Origin: Halomonas nitroreducens
GTDB taxonomy: Bacteria > Pseudomonadota > Gammaproteobacteria > Pseudomonadales > Halomonadaceae
Direction of reading: 5' to 3'
Length of the DNA: 64,000 bases
Assembly: GCF_003966155.1 (NCBI RefSeq)
Contig: NZ_RXNS01000006.1
Location: 124,001 to 188,000 of the forward strand
Part shown: one piece after another, positions 39,101 to 48,864 of the stretch
How positions within the stretch are numbered: the stretch's first letter is position 1
Layout of the letters: the number at the start of each line of letters is the position of its first letter
The notes under the pieces: generated by a model
Database searches by the model: none
Told to the model about the DNA's origin: nothing
What the model saw: the letters and a program-made list of their open reading frames with translations, nothing else
Made by a program: the position numbers and the translations under genes

Positions 39101-40390
39101 TCAGGGGTCCGCGCGGCGGCCGATCCCGCGGTAGTGCAGGCCCATGGAGGCCACGTGGCCCGGGTCGTAGATATTGCGCCCGTCCAGCAGCAGGCGACCG
39201 CTCAGCTGCCCCGCCAGGCGCGGCCAGTCGGGGTTCCAGTAGGCCTTCCACTCGGTTACCAGCATCAGGGCATCGGCGCCCTCGCTGGCCTCGAAGGGGT
39301 CGCCGTCGAACAGCTCGAGCAGCGGATGCTCGCCGAGACGCTCGCGCAGGGCGCCGACGGCCGCCGGGTCGTGCAACCGGACGCGCACCCCCTGGGCCCA
39401 GAGGGCCCGCAGCAGGGTCAGTACCGGGGCGTGGTCGATGCGTGCCGTGCCCGGCTTGAAGGCCGCCCCCCAGATCGCCACCACCCGGCCCTCCAGCCGA
39501 CCGTGAAAGTGCGCCCAGAGCTTGCGGAACAGCGTCTCCTTCTTGTGCTCGTTGATGTCGACGACCTGGTCGAGCAGGGCCGAGTGCCGGCCGCTGGCCG
39601 ACTGCACGTCGGCCAGGCGCATCAGGTCCCGGGAGAAGTTGGGGCCACCGAAGCCACAGCCGGGATACAGGTACTCGTACCCGATGCGGGTATCCGCGCC
39701 CATCCCCTGCCGGACATGCTCGACATCCACGCCGAGGGAATCCGCCAGGCCGGCAATCTCGTTCATGTAGCTGATGCGGGTGGCCAGCATGCCATTGATG
39801 GCCAGCTTGGTCAGCTCCGCCGCCCGGCGCGGCATCCGCTGGAAGACCTCACGACGACGATTGAAGGCACGCAGAAGCTCGCGCACCTGTTGCTCGGCGG
39901 CATCGTCGTCGCAGCCCAGCAGCCAGCGAGACGGCCGGGTGAAGGCCTCCCAGGCGCGGCCCTCCTCGAGCAGGTCGGCCAGGGCCACCGCATGGCGGCC
40001 GCCGAAGCCGGCTTCCAGCTGGTCGGTGTCGCCGACCGGAAAGGTCGAGTTGTTGACCAGCACCGCCTCGGACGACAGCGCGGCACTCGCCTGGGCCACC
40101 GCGTCGGCAGCGTCGCCGCGCTGCTCCGGCGACAGGGCCAGCCACAGCACGTCGAACGCGGCGCCCTCATCGGGGAACTCGTCCGCTGCGAGGATACGCA
40201 GGTGCCCCGTGGCCCTGGCCTCCTCGAGGCGGTCCTTGAGCTGCGGCTCGCTGGTCAGCCAGCCGCTCGCCGTCAGGGTGTCCCAGTCCTCGCTGGCATG
40301 GGGCCGCCAGACCACGCTGTGCCCGACCCAGGACAGGGCCGCCGCCGCCGTGGCCGCAGCGAGTTCACTGCCGTGCACCAGTACACGCAT
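39101..40390 (-). CDS. Divergent UDP-glucose 6-dehydrogenase family protein
   Basis: A 429-residue nucleotide-sugar dehydrogenase. The catalytic Cys is kept in GCGFGGPNFSRD (Cys about 245), as are the central helix KLAINGMLATRISYMNEIAGLAD and the C-terminal AFKPGTARIDHAP. The N-terminal NAD-binding Gly-rich loop is not: it reads VLVHGSELAAATAAAALS instead of GxGYVG. It starts 3 bases after the galU stop, so UDP-glucose made by GalU would be the natural substrate, giving UDP-glucuronate for exopolysaccharide. Whether it still binds NAD normally is uncertain. Confidence 0.8.
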   Translation of the reverse strand: MRVLVHGSELAAATAAAALSWVGHSVVWRPHASEDWDTLTASGWLTSEPQLKDRLEEARATGHLRILAADEFPDEGAAFDVLWLALSPEQRGDAADAVAQASAALSSEAVLVNNSTFPVGDTDQLEAGFGGRHAVALADLLEEGRAWEAFTRPSRWLLGCDDDAAEQQVRELLRAFNRRREVFQRMPRRAAELTKLAINGMLATRISYMNEIAGLADSLGVDVEHVRQGMGADTRIGYEYLYPGCGFGGPNFSRDLMRLADVQSASGRHSALLDQVVDINEHKKETLFRKLWAHFHGRLEGRVVAIWGAAFKPGTARIDHAPVLTLLRALWAQGVRVRLHDPAAVGALRERLGEHPLLELFDGDPFEASEGADALMLVTEWKAYWNPDWPRLAGQLSGRLLLDGRNIYDPGHVASMGLHYRGIGRRADP

Positions 40391-40393
40391 GGC

Positions 40394-41284
40394 TCAGTCC
40401 TCGTCGCTGTAGCGGCTCAGCAGCTCGCGGAAGCCCTGGCCATAGCGTGGATGGCGGCGTCCATAGGCGAGAATGGCCTCCAGGTAGCCAAGCTGATGGC
40501 CACAGTCATAGGTGCGCCCGCGCATGCGCCAGGCATCCACGCCCTCTTCGCGGCGCAGGGTCTCGATGGCATCGGTCAGCTGGATCTCGTTGCCGGCCCC
40601 GGGCGGGGTCTCGGCGAGCAGCGGGAAGATGCGCCCCGGCAGCACATAGCGCCCGATCACCGCCAGGTTGGAGGGTGCCTCCTCCACCGCCGGCTTCTCG
40701 ACGACGCCGGCCAGCGGGCAGTAGCCACCCGGCGCGGGCGGCTCGCCCTCGGGGGCGACGATGCCGTACTTGTGGACCAGCTCGTGGGGAACTTCCTCCA
40801 CCATCAGCTGGCTGTGGCCGGTCTGCTCGAAGGCCTCGAGCATGCCCGCCAGGTCGTTGCGCTCGAGGCCGGTATCGTCGACCAGCACGTCGGGCAGCAG
40901 CACGGCGAAGGGCTCGTTATCGCCGATCACGGGGCGCGCGCAGAGCACCGCGTGGCCGAGCCCCAGGGGCTCGGCCTGGCGGACGCTGATGATATTGACG
41001 TCGTCGGGCACGATCGAGCGGAGCTCCTCGAGCAGCTCGTCCTTGCCCTTGGCCTCGAGACTGGCCTCGAGCTCGAAATGCTTGTCGAAATGGTTCTCGA
41101 TGGCGCTCTTGCTGCCATGCGTCACCAGCACGATGTCGCGGATGCCGGCCTCGATGGCCTCCTGCACCACATACTGGATCACCGGTCGATCGACGATGGT
41201 GATCATTTCCTTGGGGATCGCCTTCGAGGCGGGCAGGCAGCGAGTACCGAAGCCGGCGACGGGCAGAACAGCCTTGCGGATCAT
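40394..41284 (-). CDS. galU: UTP-glucose-1-phosphate uridylyltransferase
   Basis: Makes UDP-glucose from UTP and glucose-1-phosphate for envelope polysaccharides. 296 residues from ATG 41284 with AGGGA upstream; the open frame upstream does not look like protein. The nucleotidyl-transferase start VLPVAGFGTRCLPASKAIPK has the usual Gly-rich loop and Lys, and EKP is conserved in VVEKPAVEEAPSN. It is the first gene of a two-gene unit with ugd. Confidence 0.95.
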   Translation of the reverse strand: MIRKAVLPVAGFGTRCLPASKAIPKEMITIVDRPVIQYVVQEAIEAGIRDIVLVTHGSKSAIENHFDKHFELEASLEAKGKDELLEELRSIVPDDVNIISVRQAEPLGLGHAVLCARPVIGDNEPFAVLLPDVLVDDTGLERNDLAGMLEAFEQTGHSQLMVEEVPHELVHKYGIVAPEGEPPAPGGYCPLAGVVEKPAVEEAPSNLAVIGRYVLPGRIFPLLAETPPGAGNEIQLTDAIETLRREEGVDAWRMRGRTYDCGHQLGYLEAILAYGRRHPRYGQGFRELLSRYSDED

Positions 41285-41430
41285 GGTGCGGTCCCTGTCT
41301 TCTGAGTGCCGAATGGTTCCCGGGCCAGGACAATGGGAATGCGGTCCCGGGAATGCGTAGAATAGGCATGATACCGAACGAGGCCGAGCCTGCCAGCGTG
41401 GCAGAGCGGCGACACCTACGGAGATGATAG

Positions 41431-42156
41431 ATGACGGCAAGTCACTCGCAACCGGGCAATGTCGACCAGGCGGAGATCGCCAAGTTCGAGGCCCTGGCCG
41501 ACCGCTGGTGGGACAAGGACGGCGAGTTCAAGCCGCTGCACGACATCAACCCCCTGCGTCTCGACTTCATCGATGCGCGCTCGGGGCTGGCGGGACGCCG
41601 GGTGATCGACGTGGGCTGCGGCGGGGGCATCCTCGCCGAGGCCATGGCCCATCGCGGGGCCACGGTCACTGGCATCGACCTGGGCGAGGCGCCCCTGGCC
41701 GTGGCCCGCCTGCATGCCGCGGAGGCCGGCGTGGAGGTGGACTACCGGTGCGTCAGCGTGGAGGCGATGGCCGAGGCCCATCCCGGTGCCTTCGAGGTGG
41801 TGACCTGCCTGGAGATGCTCGAGCACGTCCCCGATCCGGCTTCGGTGGTGCGTGCCTGTGCCCGCCTGGTCAAGCCGGGCGGCCAGGTGTTCTTCTCGAC
41901 CCTGAACCGCAATCCCAAGGCCTACGCCCTGGCGGTGGTGGGGGCCGAATACCTGCTGCGCATGCTGCCGCGCGGCACCCATGACTACGCCAAGTTCATC
42001 CGGCCCTCGGAGCTCGCCGGCTGGTGCCGCGCGGCCGGGCTCGAGGTATGCGAGCAGAGTGGCCTGAGCTTCCACCCGCTGACCCGTCGCTATCACCTGT
42101 CGGCGACCGATGTCTCGGTGAACTACCTGATGCACTGTCGCCGGGAGACGACATGA
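41431..42156 (+). CDS. ubiG: Ubiquinone biosynthesis O-methyltransferase UbiG
   Basis: SAM-dependent methyltransferase for the two O-methylations in ubiquinone synthesis. 241 residues; the SAM motif is [14 protein letters not shown] and the family-specific N-terminus [19 protein letters not shown] is intact. The start ATG at 41431 follows GGAGATG. It overlaps the next phosphatase gene as ATGA, the same gene order as in Pseudomonas. Confidence 0.95.
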   Translation: MTASHSQPGNVDQAEIAKFEALADRWWDKDGEFKPLHDINPLRLDFIDARSGLAGRRVIDVGCGGGILAEAMAHRGATVTGIDLGEAPLAVARLHAAEAGVEVDYRCVSVEAMAEAHPGAFEVVTCLEMLEHVPDPASVVRACARLVKPGGQVFFSTLNRNPKAYALAVVGAEYLLRMLPRGTHDYAKFIRPSELAGWCRAAGLEVCEQSGLSFHPLTRRYHLSATDVSVNYLMHCRRETT

Positions 42157-42815
42157 CCCCGCTTCGCCCCGCGGCCCTGCTGTTCGACCTCGACGGCACC
42201 CTGGTGGATACCGCCCCCGACCTGGCCCGGGCCACCAACGCCCTGCGTGCCCATCACGGCCTGCCGGCCCTGCCCTACCCGCTGATCCGTGCCCAGGTCT
42301 CCAACGGCGGCAGCGCGCTGGTGACCCTGGCGCTCGGACTCGACAAGGCGCACCCCGAGCACCAGGCGGCTCGCGACTTCCTGCTGGCGGCCTACGGGGA
42401 GGCGGTGGCCGTGGACAGCCGCATCTTCCCGCCCCTCGAACGCCTGCTGGCGCACTGGAGCGGCGCCGGACACCCCTGGGGCATCGTCACCAACAAGCCC
42501 CGCGCCTACGCCGCCCCGCTGGTCCACGAGCTCGGCCTGGTGCCGGGGACATTGCTTTGCGCCGATGACCTGCCGGTCAAGAAGCCCGATCCGGCCCCCC
42601 TCCACGAGGCCGCCCGCCATCTGGCCGTCGCCGCCCCGGCCTGCTGGTACATCGGTGACCATGTCCGCGACATGCAGGCCGCCCGGGCCGCCGGCATGAC
42701 CGCCGTGGCGGTGGGCTATGGCTATCTCGAGGAAGAGGACGACTACCGGCAGTGGCCCGCCGACCTGTGGTTCGACACCGCCGAGGCCCTCACCGAGGCC
42801 CTGCTCCTGTCCTGA
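42153..42815 (+). CDS. mupP: HAD phosphatase, probably MupP (N-acetylmuramic acid 6-phosphate phosphatase)
   Basis: A 220-residue HAD-family hydrolase with nucleophile DLDGTLVDT, motif II/III NKP and KKPDP, and Asp pair in [11 protein letters not shown]. By sequence alone it would be called phosphoglycolate phosphatase. The ubiG overlap and nearby yciK-type dehydrogenase mirror the Pseudomonas locus ubiG-mupP-yciK, where MupP acts in peptidoglycan recycling upstream of UDP-MurNAc. That assignment rests on synteny; the gph alternative remains open. Confidence 0.7.
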   Translation: MTPLRPAALLFDLDGTLVDTAPDLARATNALRAHHGLPALPYPLIRAQVSNGGSALVTLALGLDKAHPEHQAARDFLLAAYGEAVAVDSRIFPPLERLLAHWSGAGHPWGIVTNKPRAYAAPLVHELGLVPGTLLCADDLPVKKPDPAPLHEAARHLAVAAPACWYIGDHVRDMQAARAAGMTAVAVGYGYLEEEDDYRQWPADLWFDTAEALTEALLLS

Positions 42816-42841
42816 TCGCGGGTCAGGCAGCGCGAGACAAC

Positions 42842-42873
42842 GCCACGGGCCTCCCCTCTGGGAGGCCCGTGGC
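42842..42873. terminator. Bidirectional terminator between mupP and yciK
   Basis: A perfect 14-bp stem (42842-42855 and 42860-42873) with a CTCT loop lies 27 bases after the mupP stop, ahead of the convergent short-chain dehydrogenase. Tails on both sides are T-poor. Confidence 0.6.
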
Positions 42874-42971
42874 ATTATCGCCCTGGCAATGTCCTTGCCG
42901 GTCAGCGAGGCCGAACGCCGGCTGGCCAGGACCGGGGGGCACAGGAGCGCAGAATGGCGTCCGACAGACTG

Positions 42972-43733
42972 CTAGGACACTGCGGGCTGGGCATCGAACT
43001 TCTCGCCATTGTGCCCGCGACTGTCGGGTCCCATCAGCCACAGGTAGGTCGGCATGATGGCCTCCGGGGTGCGCAGGGTCATCGGGTCCTCCGCCGGATA
43101 GGCGGTCTTGCGCATGGCGGTGCGGGTGGCGCCGGGATTGAGGCTGTTCACCCTCAGGCTGCCCAGGTGCTCGACCTCGTCGGCCAGCACCTCGACAAAG
43201 CCCTCGGTGGCGAACTTCGATACCGCATAGGCCCCCCAGTAGGCGCGGCCGCGACGCCCCACGGACGAGGAGGTGAAGATCACCGAAGCATCCTTGGAGG
43301 CCGTCAGCAACGGCAACAGCGCCTGGGTCATCCAGATCGGGCCGTTGATGTTGACCTGCATCACCTGCTCCCAGAGCTCGGGATTGTACTGCTCGAAGGG
43401 GGTGATGCGACCCAGCAGGCCGGCGTTGTGCAGGATGCCGTCCAGGCGACCGAACTCCTTGTCCAGGGTCTCGGCCATGTCATGGAAGTCCTTGAGGCTG
43501 GCCCCTTCGAAGTTGAGGGGGAAAATCGCCGGCTGCGGCAGGCCCTCGGCCTCGATCTCGTCGTAGACCGCTTCCAGCTTGGCGATGGTCCGTCCCAGCA
43601 GGATCACCGTGGCGCCATGGCGGGCGAAGCTCAGCGCGGCGGTCCGCCCGATGCCGTCGCCGGCCCCGGTCACCAGGATCACTCGATCGGCGAGCAGGTC
43701 GCCGGACGGCAGGTAATCGATCTTGCAGCGCAT
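42972..43733 (-). CDS. yciK: Short-chain dehydrogenase, YciK family
   Basis: A 253-residue SDR oxidoreductase. The cofactor loop is TGAGDGIGR, the catalytic serine lies in FTSSSVGRRG and the Tyr-Lys pair in YAVSK. The start at ATG 43733 gives the YciK-type N-terminus with YLPSGDLLADRVILVTGA. Substrate is unknown in the family. It is 10 bp downstream of cpoB, so it may be read as the last gene of the Tol-Pal transcript. Confidence 0.88.
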   Translation of the reverse strand: MRCKIDYLPSGDLLADRVILVTGAGDGIGRTAALSFARHGATVILLGRTIAKLEAVYDEIEAEGLPQPAIFPLNFEGASLKDFHDMAETLDKEFGRLDGILHNAGLLGRITPFEQYNPELWEQVMQVNINGPIWMTQALLPLLTASKDASVIFTSSSVGRRGRAYWGAYAVSKFATEGFVEVLADEVEHLGSLRVNSLNPGATRTAMRKTAYPAEDPMTLRTPEAIMPTYLWLMGPDSRGHNGEKFDAQPAVS

Positions 43734-43743
43734 CACGGCTCCT

Positions 43744-44571
43744 CTAGTTGCCCGACTGGCGCAGGAAGTCGCCGGCGAGGCTGGCGGCATTGCTGTCCGG
43801 GTATTGGTCACGGACCCTCTCGAGCAGCTCACGGCTGGCATCCGGTTCGCCCTGGCGCGCCTTGAGCAGGCCCAGCTTGTAGAGGGCATCGGGGACCTTG
43901 CTGCTCTCGGGGAAGTCATCCAGCACGTGGCGGAAGGCCGTCTCGGCCGGCTCCAGCTCCGAGGCCGCGGAATGCAGCTCGCCCAGCCAGTAGTAGGCAT
44001 TGCCGGTCAGCCGGCTGTCGGGGTGCTCCGCGACGAAGGCCTCGAAGGCCTGGGTGGCCGCGGCGAACTCGCGTGCCTGGACCTTGGCGAAGGCGGCCTG
44101 ATAGGCCGAGCGGGCCGCGGCATCGCCGCCGCCAGTGCCGGATTCCGGCCGCTGCTCGGTCCGACCGGCCGAGCTGCCCTCCCCGGCTGCCTCGTCGAGC
44201 CCCTGCTGCTGGCCACGACTGCCACCGGCCGACATGGCGGGCCCGCCCGAGGACAGGCGGTCCTCGATATCCATGTACTGCTGGCGGGTCTGTCGACGCA
44301 GCTGCTCGAGCTGATAACGCAGCTCTTCCACCTGGCCGCGCAGCTGGCGAAGCTCTTCCTGGTTGCGCTGCACCTCGTTGAACAGCAGCAGGCGCCCTCC
44401 CGCCTCCTCGCGGGTGGTTGCCTGCTCATAGAAGCTGCCACCGCCCCGGGAACTCCCGGAGCCGCCGGAGAGGTCCTCCACCACCGGCTGCTGGGCCAGG
44501 GCAGGCACCGCCAGGACCAGCGGGAGCCCGAGGGCCCCCGCCTTGCACAGTCGTTTCAGCCCCTGTGTCAT
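43744..44571 (-). CDS. cpoB: Cell division coordinator CpoB (YbgF)
   Basis: Periplasmic partner of the Tol-Pal machine that coordinates outer-membrane constriction with peptidoglycan synthesis. 275 residues with a signal peptide cleaved around VPALAQQ, an N-terminal trimerising coiled coil (about 60-100), a Gly/Ser/Glu-rich linker and three TPR-like repeats (about 150-270). Position as the last gene after pal is standard. Confidence 0.92.
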   Translation of the reverse strand: MTQGLKRLCKAGALGLPLVLAVPALAQQPVVEDLSGGSGSSRGGGSFYEQATTREEAGGRLLLFNEVQRNQEELRQLRGQVEELRYQLEQLRRQTRQQYMDIEDRLSSGGPAMSAGGSRGQQQGLDEAAGEGSSAGRTEQRPESGTGGGDAAARSAYQAAFAKVQAREFAAATQAFEAFVAEHPDSRLTGNAYYWLGELHSAASELEPAETAFRHVLDDFPESSKVPDALYKLGLLKARQGEPDASRELLERVRDQYPDSNAASLAGDFLRQSGN

Positions 44572-44607
44572 CGCTTGCTCCCTGTCGAGTTGAAGCCGGG
44601 CTCAGGC

Positions 44608-45126
44608 TCAGTAGGCGAAGACGACCCGGCGGTTCTGAGCGTAGGCTTCCTCATTGCCACCACGGGCCGCCGGGCGCTCCTCGCCGTAGCTGACGACCTC
44701 CACCTGGGAGGGTGAGACGCCCTGGACGCTCAGGAAGCGTTCCACGGCACCGGCACGGCGCTCGCCCAGCGCGAGGTTGTACTCGCGGGTACCGCGCTCG
44801 TCGGTGTGGCCCTGCAGCACCACGCTGGCATCCGGGTTGCCACGCAGGAACTGGGCGTGGGCCTCGAGCACGGACTGGAACTCGGGACGGATGGCGTCGC
44901 TGTCATAGGCGAAATAGATGGTGCGCACCTCGGGGATCCGCGCACCGGCCATCTGGTCGGCGCCTTGGCCAAGACCGCTGCCACTCACCTGACCGCTGCC
45001 GGCGCCATTGCCGCCCGCAATGCCATCCATGGATCCTTCCTGGGTACCGCCACCGCTGGAACAGCCGGCCATGACGGCCAGGGACACGGCGACGGCCAGA
45101 GAGCGGACATAGGGCTTGAGTTGCAT
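44608..45126 (-). CDS. pal: Peptidoglycan-associated lipoprotein Pal
   Basis: Outer-membrane lipoprotein binding peptidoglycan and TolB. 172 residues from ATG 45126 (MQLKPYVRS); an upstream in-frame start at 45150 overlaps the tolB stop. Lipobox LAVMAGC places the lipidated Cys near residue 22. The OmpA-like peptidoglycan-binding domain shows YFAYDSDAIRPE and GHTDERGTREYNLALGERRA, with the diaminopimelate-binding Asp/Arg residues. Confidence 0.96.
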   Translation of the reverse strand: MQLKPYVRSLAVAVSLAVMAGCSSGGGTQEGSMDGIAGGNGAGSGQVSGSGLGQGADQMAGARIPEVRTIYFAYDSDAIRPEFQSVLEAHAQFLRGNPDASVVLQGHTDERGTREYNLALGERRAGAVERFLSVQGVSPSQVEVVSYGEERPAARGGNEEAYAQNRRVVFAY

Positions 45127-45149
45127 CGTAAGACTCCTTGCGTGATACA

Positions 45150-46439
45150 TCAGTTCAGGAACGGTGACCAGGCGGGTTCGCGCACGTCACCCTGGGCCGC
45201 GGGCAGGCGGAAGGACGCGCGTCCATCCGCGGTCACGGCTCCCAGCACACCATTGCCTCCCTGCTGGGTGGCGAAGATTACCATGGTGCCGTTGGGCGCG
45301 ACACTGGGCGATTCTGACTGGCCGCTCTCGCTCAGCTCGACGAGACGCCCGCTGTCGAGATCCTGACGGGCCACCTGGTAGCCGTTGCCGCCGCGATGGA
45401 TCAGGAAGATGGACTCGCCGTCCGGGCCGAAGCGCCCCCGGGCATTGTAGTTGCCGGTGAAGGTCAGGCGCTCGGCGCCGCCGCCGCCCAATGCATGACG
45501 ATAGATCTGCGGGCCGCCGCTGCGGTCCGAGGTGTAGATCAGGCTATCGCCGTCCGGCGCCCAGGCGGGCTCGGTCTCGATGCTTTGGCTGTTGGTGAGC
45601 CGCTCGAGGTTGCGCGAGCCGATATCCATGACATAGATGTCCGGCTGACCATCCTTGGACAGCGCCATGGCCAGGCGTCGGCCGTCGGGTGACCAGGCCG
45701 GCGCGCTGTTGAGGCCCTCGAACGAGGTGACCTGGGCGCGACGCCCGCTGGCCACCTCCTGCACGTAGATCGCCGGCCGACCGGACTCGAAGGAGACATA
45801 GGCCAGCTTGCCCCCATCCGGCGACCAGTCCGGCGACATGATCGGTTCATCGGAGCTCAGCACCTGCTTGCTGTTGCGCCCGTCGGCATCGGCGACGAAC
45901 AGCTGGTAGGACGTCTGCTCGCCCACCCCCTGGGAGGTGACATAGGCGATGCGGGTCGAGAAGGCACCGCGAATGCCGGTGATCTCCTCGAAGATCTTGT
46001 CGCTGATGCGGTGTGCCGCGGCGCGCAGCTGGCTGTCATTGGCGGTCAGCACCTCGCCGAGCAGTCGCGACTGGCCGTTGACGTCCATCAGCTCGTAGCG
46101 GACCTCGACCCGGCCGGCCTGGTGGCTGACCCGCCCGACCACCAGGTAGCGGGTATCCAGGGCCTGCCAGTCACCGAACTTGACCTCGTCACCGCTCGAG
46201 GGGGTGGCGAACATGGCGTCCCGCTCGAGGGGGTCGAAGTAGCCGCTGCGCTTCAGGTCGTCGGCGACGACCTGGGCCAGGTCGACGGGCAGCTGGCCGC
46301 CGTCGGCGGCGAAGGGCACCACGGCGATGGGCGTGGCCCGCTCGTTGCCGCGGGTAATGTCGATGGTCAGATCGGACTGGACGAGCGGCGCGCAGAACAG
46401 CAGCACGGCCGCCAGCCAGGTGGTCATCAAGGCTCTCAT
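45150..46439 (-). CDS. tolB: Tol-Pal system periplasmic protein TolB
   Basis: Periplasmic beta-propeller that shuttles between TolA and Pal. 429 residues with a signal peptide (cleavage near LVQS), an N-terminal alpha/beta domain and repeated propeller blades with the WSPDG signature ([39 protein letters not shown]). Its ATG shares a base with the tolA stop (TGATG). Confidence 0.96.
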   Translation of the reverse strand: MRALMTTWLAAVLLFCAPLVQSDLTIDITRGNERATPIAVVPFAADGGQLPVDLAQVVADDLKRSGYFDPLERDAMFATPSSGDEVKFGDWQALDTRYLVVGRVSHQAGRVEVRYELMDVNGQSRLLGEVLTANDSQLRAAAHRISDKIFEEITGIRGAFSTRIAYVTSQGVGEQTSYQLFVADADGRNSKQVLSSDEPIMSPDWSPDGGKLAYVSFESGRPAIYVQEVASGRRAQVTSFEGLNSAPAWSPDGRRLAMALSKDGQPDIYVMDIGSRNLERLTNSQSIETEPAWAPDGDSLIYTSDRSGGPQIYRHALGGGGAERLTFTGNYNARGRFGPDGESIFLIHRGGNGYQVARQDLDSGRLVELSESGQSESPSVAPNGTMVIFATQQGGNGVLGAVTADGRASFRLPAAQGDVREPAWSPFLN

Positions 46440-47674
46440 CAGCGGATATCCCCCGGTTGGAATCTGAGGTTGAATTCTCGGTACTGGCGCTGCACCGATG
46501 AAGGTAGCTCACGCAGCTCGGCGAAGGGAGCCGCGGCCCTGACCGCCTGGAGGGCCGACCGGTCGAAGGCGCTGTCACCGCTGCTGCGCCCGATGCTGGC
46601 GGCGAACAGTTCCCCGGAGGGGCCGAGCCGCACGCGGATCTCGGCGGTGGCATTGCCGGTCACGTTGGGCGGTATCGCCCAGGCCTGCTCGACGGCCTGC
46701 CGCACCAGGTTGATGAAGCCATTGGCGGCCTCCTGAGCCTGAGCGCTGTTGGCCACGCTCTCCGACTCGCCGGCGATGGCCTGGTCCAGTCCCTGCTGAG
46801 CGGCCTCTGCCGCCCGGCGAGCGGCTTCTTCCCGGCGACGTTGCTCCTCGGCCTCGCGCTGACGCCGGGCCTCTTCCTCGGCCTGGCGCTGGCGTTCCGC
46901 TTCGGCCTCCCGGCGACGCTGCTCCTCGGCCTCGCGCTGGCGCCGGGCTTCTTCCTCGGCCTGGCGCTGGCGTTCCGCTTCGGCCTCCCGGCGGCGCTGC
47001 TCCTCGGCCTCGCGCTGGCGCCGGGCCTTTTCCTCGGCCTGGCGCTGGCGTTCCGCCTCGGCCTCACGCTGGCGCCGAGCCTCTTCTTCGGCCTCGCGCT
47101 GGCGTTCCGCCTCGGCCTCACGCTGACGCCGGGCCTCTTCCTCGGCCTGGCGCTGGCGTTCGGCCTCGCGTTCCTCGCGTAGCTTGGCCTGGTGCTCGGC
47201 CTCGGCGGCGCGCCGCTGCGCCTCTTCGGCGGCCTGCTCCGCCGCCTGACGGGCGGCTTCCCGCGCCTCGGCTTCGGCCGCTTCCTCGGCCTGCTCCGCC
47301 GCCTGACGGGCGGCTTCCCGCGCCTCGGCTTCGGCCGCTTCCTCGGCCTGCTCCGCCGCCTGACGGGCGGCTTCCCGCGCCTCGGCTTCGGCCGCTTCCT
47401 CGGCCTGCTTGGCTGCCGCTTCCTCGGCCTGCTTGGCTGCCTCTTCCTCGGCCTGCTTGGCCGCCTGGGCCGCGGCCTTGGCTTCCTCGGCGCGCTGGGC
47501 CCGGTCGGTGGCGGTCTCGGTGCTGACCAGGGTGGCCTGCACGATGGCCCGATTCGGCGGCTCCTCCTCGGCCGCGGGAAAGCGGATCACGCTGACCACC
47601 AGGATCCCCAGGTGCAGGGCGATGGCGAGCAGCAGCGGCAGACCATAGCCCACGCGTCGTTGGTGTCTGGCCAT
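46439..47674 (-). CDS. tolA: Tol-Pal system inner-membrane protein TolA
   Basis: Energy-transducing inner-membrane protein reaching across the periplasm. 411 residues: one N-terminal membrane helix (about 12-33), a long Ala/Glu/Arg/Gln-rich helical domain II (about 55-300) built from tandem DNA repeats, and a C-terminal domain III (about 310-411, [19 protein letters not shown]) that contacts TolB/Pal. Domain II repeat copy number may differ between strains. Confidence 0.95.
   Translation of the reverse strand: MARHQRRVGYGLPLLLAIALHLGILVVSVIRFPAAEEEPPNRAIVQATLVSTETATDRAQRAEEAKAAAQAAKQAEEEAAKQAEEAAAKQAEEAAEAEAREAARQAAEQAEEAAEAEAREAARQAAEQAEEAAEAEAREAARQAAEQAAEEAQRRAAEAEHQAKLREEREAERQRQAEEEARRQREAEAERQREAEEEARRQREAEAERQRQAEEKARRQREAEEQRRREAEAERQRQAEEEARRQREAEEQRRREAEAERQRQAEEEARRQREAEEQRRREEAARRAAEAAQQGLDQAIAGESESVANSAQAQEAANGFINLVRQAVEQAWAIPPNVTGNATAEIRVRLGPSGELFAASIGRSSGDSAFDRSALQAVRAAAPFAELRELPSSVQRQYREFNLRFQPGDIR
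46843..47404. repeat. Tandem repeats inside tolA
   Basis: Two in-frame repeat families encode domain II. A 57-bp unit (19 codons, [19 protein letters not shown] type) starts at 47234, 47291 and 47348. A 78-bp unit (26 codons, Arg/Gln/Glu-rich) starts at 46843, 46921 and 46999, with shorter related units to about 47180. Both periods are multiples of 3, so copy changes lengthen or shorten the helix without frameshift. Confidence 0.8.
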
Positions 47675-47683
47675 GGGCTCTCC

Positions 47684-48124
<441 letters not shown>

Positions 48125-48136
48125 GGCGTGTCTCCC

Positions 48137-48826
48137 TCAGCCGGCAGCGGCGTCGCCGCGACCCTGCAGGTTACGGTGCAGGATGGAATGGAACTCCTCG
48201 GCGAAGTCCTCGTACTTGCCCAGCAGCCGCGAAGACTCTGAGGAGAGCCGGTTGTAGAAGATCACCGCGGGAATCGCGGCGAACAGGCCCATGGCAGTGG
48301 CGATCAGCGCCTCGGCGATCCAGGGCGCGACGGTGGCCAGGGTCGCCTGCTGGGCCATGGACAGCGACTGGAAGGAGCCCATGATCCCCCAGACGGTGCC
48401 GAACAGCCCGATATAGGGACTCGACGAGGCGACCGTGGCGAGGAAGACCAGGTGCAGGTTGAGGCGGTCCTCCTCCCGGGACCAGGCAACGCGCATGCTG
48501 CGCTGGACGCCGTCGAGGATCGCCTGGGGGCTGCGGGTCTTGGGCAGCAGGCGATTGAACTCGCGAAAGCCGGCGCGAAAGATGTGCTCGGCGCCCAGGG
48601 TCTCCTGCTCGGAGGGCGTCTCGCGGTACAGCTCGTTGAGGTCGACCCCGGACCAGAAGCGGTCCTCGAAGTGGCGATGGGCCTTGCGGGCGCGGCGCAT
48701 CACGAAGGTGCGCTGGAAGATCACTACCCAGGAGAGCAGCGAACCCAGCAGCAGCAGCAGCATCACCGCCTGGACCACGCCGCTGGCGTTGATGATCAGG
48801 TGGGGAATGGACATGGCGTCGTTCAC
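48137..48826 (-). CDS. tolQ: Tol-Pal system protein TolQ
   Basis: ExbB/MotA-family proton-channel protein, 229 residues, with three membrane helices (about 17-40, 130-155, 170-195) and the conserved GLFGTVWGIMGSF segment. The start GTG at 48826 has AGGAA close upstream; ATG 48814 is the alternative. It is the first tol gene here, directly after ruvB, without the ybgC gene that usually precedes it. Confidence 0.95.
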   Translation of the reverse strand: MNDAMSIPHLIINASGVVQAVMLLLLLGSLLSWVVIFQRTFVMRRARKAHRHFEDRFWSGVDLNELYRETPSEQETLGAEHIFRAGFREFNRLLPKTRSPQAILDGVQRSMRVAWSREEDRLNLHLVFLATVASSSPYIGLFGTVWGIMGSFQSLSMAQQATLATVAPWIAEALIATAMGLFAAIPAVIFYNRLSSESSRLLGKYEDFAEEFHSILHRNLQGRGDAAAG

Positions 48827-48864
48827 GGGATTCCTCGTCTCGTCGATCGTGACTGGGTGAGTCG

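Noticed and set aside
46841..47182. A plus-strand ORF predicting a very hydrophobic Leu/Phe/Gly repeat protein opposite tolA
   Set aside because: The hydrophobic repeats are the reverse reading of the Arg/Gln/Glu codon repeats of TolA domain II. It has no ribosome-binding site.
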